From Rhizobium sp. Q54 (GTDB lineage Bacteria; Pseudomonadota; Alphaproteobacteria; UBA2966; CAIVPW01), in the NCBI GenBank assembly GCA_945947575.1, contig CAMEYM010000013.1, positions 19,617 to 83,616 of the forward strand: a stretch of DNA of 64,000 nt, in the 5' to 3' direction. Shown one piece after another: positions 62,708 through 64,000 of this stretch (position 1 is its first letter; every line of letters begins with the position of its first letter). The notes under the pieces were generated by a model. That model was given only the letters and a program-made list of their open reading frames with translations, was not told where the DNA came from and ran no database searches. The position numbers and the translations under genes are program-made.

Positions 62708-63833
62708 ATGCGCACCGAGCTTGAATCCGTTGCCGCCGAAATCCGGGAGTCGCTCGCGCTCCTGAGGAGGCATCTTTGACTCCCAAGGCGCGGTCGAGCG
62801 CCTGAAGCAGCTCAACGCCCAGGCCGAGGACCCCGGTCTGTGGAACGACACCGCGCGCGCCCAGTCCATCATGCGCGACCGCACCCGCCTGGAAGCCGCC
62901 GTCGCCCGCGTCCGCGACTTAGAAAAGAGCTTCAACGACACCGTCGAACTCATTGAATTGGCAGAAGGAGAGGGCGACGCCGGCGTCCTCGCCGACGCCA
63001 CCCAGGAGCTCACCCGCCTCCGCGACCTCGCCGCCAAGCGCCGTCTCGAAAGCCTGCTCTCCGGCGAAGCCGACGGCAACGACGCGTATCTAGAAATCCA
63101 CGCCGGCGCCGGCGGCACCGAATCCCAGGATTGGGCCCAGATGCTGGTGCGCATGTACTCGCGGTGGGCCGAGGACAACGGCTTCAAGGTGTTCTGGGAG
63201 CAGGAGACCCCCGGCGAAGAGGCGGGCGTCAAATCCGCCACCGTCCGCATCGTCGGCGAGAATGCCTACGGCTGGCTCAAGACCGAGTCCGGCGTGCACC
63301 GCCTGGTGCGCATCAGCCCGTACGACTCGGCGGCACGCCGCCACACCAGCTTCGCCAGCGCCTGGGTCTATCCGGTGGTCGATGAGAACATCAACATCAT
63401 CATCGAGGAGAAAGACCTGCGCATCGACACCTACCGCGCGTCGGGCGCCGGCGGCCAGCACGTCAACCGCACCGACTCGGCCGTCCGCATCACCCACATG
63501 CCGACCAACATCGTCGTGCAGTGCCAGAGCGATCGCAGCCAGCACAAGAACAAGGCCGAGGCCATGCGCATGCTGAAAGCGCGCCTCTACCAGGCCGAGC
63601 TCGAGAAGCGCGAGGCCCTCAAGGACGCCGCCAACGCCGCCAAGACCGACATCGGCTGGGGCCACCAGATCCGCAGCTACGTGCTGCACCCGTACCAGAT
63701 GGTGAAGGACCTGCGCACCGGCGTGGAGAAGGGCAACGCCGCCGCCGTGCTCGACGGCGACCTCTCCGACTTCATGAACGCCAGCCTCGCCGCCCGCTTC
63801 GAGGCCGGCGGCGGACAGAACAAGGCGAGTTAG
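62708..63833 (+). CDS. prfB: Peptide chain release factor 2, expressed by programmed +1 frameshift
   Basis: RF2 of 374 residues, read as 62708-62776 joined to 62778-63833. The first 23 codons ([13 protein letters not shown]) end at CTT, then an in-frame TGA at 62777, and the frame continues one base later ([24 protein letters not shown]). The RF2 hallmarks are [16 protein letters not shown] and the catalytic GGQ in [15 protein letters not shown] (about residue 249). The decoding motif reads [15 protein letters not shown] (SPY, not the E. coli SPF). The first frame is too short to stand alone. An IS copy begins 30 bases after the stop. Confidence 0.97.
62765..62780 (+). promoter_or_regulatory. 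Programmed +1 frameshift site of prfB
   Basis: AGGAGG, three bases, then CTTTGAC: the standard RF2 autoregulation signal with an internal Shine-Dalgarno, a slippery CTT and the UGA-C read by RF2 itself. Low RF2 lets the ribosome slip; high RF2 stops it. Confidence 0.95.
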
Positions 63834-63847
63834 TCGCGAGCTGCGTC

Positions 63848-63863
63848 ATGGCCGGGCCTGACC
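63848..63863. repeat. Arm of a second palindromic repeat next to the right IS copy
   Basis: ATGGCCGGG (63848-63856) and the target copy GGCCTGACC (63855-63863) repeat the structure at 39940-39955. It lies 14 bases after the prfB stop, the same distance as at the first copy after DUF2155. Confidence 0.75.
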
Positions 63864-64000
63864 CACTGCTGTCCGGTTAGCGGTGCAGTGGACGAGGTGC
63901 ATGGCTTGGATTCAACTGGGTTTGCTGAGAACTCGGTTGAATTGAAGCTCGGAGAGCCCAAGCCATGCGCTACCAATCTACGGTGTTCGGTCAGTTGCTC
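63864..64000 (+). mobile_element. IS4-family insertion sequence, second copy (partial)
   Basis: The first 137 bases of the same element as at 39956-41200, in the opposite orientation and identical over the whole overlap (CACTGCTGTCCGGTTA inverted repeat, then the leader and the transposase start). The rest lies beyond the window. Confidence 0.95.
63965..64000 (+). CDS. IS4-family transposase, first 12 codons
   Basis: ATG at 63965 begins MRYQSTVFGQLL, identical to the N-terminus of the transposase at 41099. The rest of the gene is outside the window. Confidence 0.9.
   Translation, partial: MRYQSTVFGQLL

Noticed and set aside
39956..64000. Composite transposon formed by the two inverted IS copies
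   Set aside because: The 22.6 kb between them is housekeeping sequence in conserved order, so the copies look like independent insertions.
1..64000. CRISPR arrays, tRNA or rRNA genes, prophage modules
   Set aside because: No regularly spaced repeats, cloverleaf, rRNA sequence or phage structural genes were recognised by eye; a dedicated search would be needed to exclude a tRNA.

Overview
The window is GC-rich, densely packed chromosomal DNA from an alphaproteobacterium, probably of the Rhodospirillales/Reyranella kind (the lineage is an inference). The evidence is gene order rather than a marker gene: lptF next to pepA-holC-ndk; purN, a DUF2066 gene, a CDP-alcohol phosphatidyltransferase, a PerM-type transporter and hdaA in a row; ppk-ppx-rnd-aspS; aroQ-accB-accC-aat facing NDUFA12-mlaD-DUF2155; and rne-amiC-mrcA-prfB. 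These are recurrent alphaproteobacterial neighbourhoods. A class II (B12) ribonucleotide reductase, a ThiS-ThiG fusion and an NDUFA12 complex I accessory subunit fit this.

Layout. 0-8 kb: lptF start, NAD(P)-binding protein, pepA, holC, ndk, purN, DUF2066 gene, phospholipid synthase, PerM-like transporter, HdaA. 8-16.5 kb: an accessory stretch with an OsmC protein, two exported proteins sharing one domain, a small zinc-ribbon-like protein, a Bax-like glucosaminidase, a response regulator/histidine kinase pair, a lipoprotein, a frameshifted cupin gene, a Sel1-repeat protein and SixA. 16.7-23.7 kb: polyphosphate metabolism (ppk, ppx), RNase D and AspRS. 24-33.6 kb: an ArsR/SRPBCC/VOC-remnant cluster with tandem operators, an ABC-2 export pair, a dienelactone hydrolase, an ABC exporter with a cyclic-nucleotide-binding tail coupled to a PLP decarboxylase-like gene, and a SoxC/SoxD-like sulfite dehydrogenase pair. 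33.8-38.1 kb: nrdJ with two tiny downstream genes. 38.6-44.7 kb: complex I accessory gene, mlaD and the fatty-acid/shikimate operon, interrupted by an IS4-type element. 44.9-55.6 kb: thiSG, a degenerate beta-lactamase-fold membrane protein, thioredoxin and ABC genes, a SulP transporter, a DsbA-like protein, an M48 protease, an aminotransferase and a kinase-like protein. 55.7-64 kb: rne, amiC, mrcA, prfB (with its programmed frameshift), then the beginning of a second copy of the same IS.

How the genes work together. Most of the window is housekeeping: cell-envelope construction (lptF, mlaD, amiC, mrcA, M48 protease), nucleotide supply (ndk, purN, nrdJ), lipid synthesis (accB/accC, phosphatidyltransferase), replication control (holC, hdaA) and translation (aspS, aat, prfB). 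Convergent neighbours repeatedly share their stop codons (CTAG overlaps), which shows how compact the genome is.

Most interesting points. Both IS copies sit at the same position inside the same short palindromic repeat, 14 bases after a stop codon. A 615-residue beta-lactamase-fold protein has lost every recognisable catalytic motif. A cNMP-domain ABC exporter is translationally coupled to a decarboxylase-like gene with altered active-site motifs. Two 84-residue proteins follow nrdJ. No CRISPR array, prophage, tRNA or rRNA gene was recognised. No clearly undescribed multi-gene system stands out; the ABC/decarboxylase pair and the nrdJ-linked small proteins are the best candidates.
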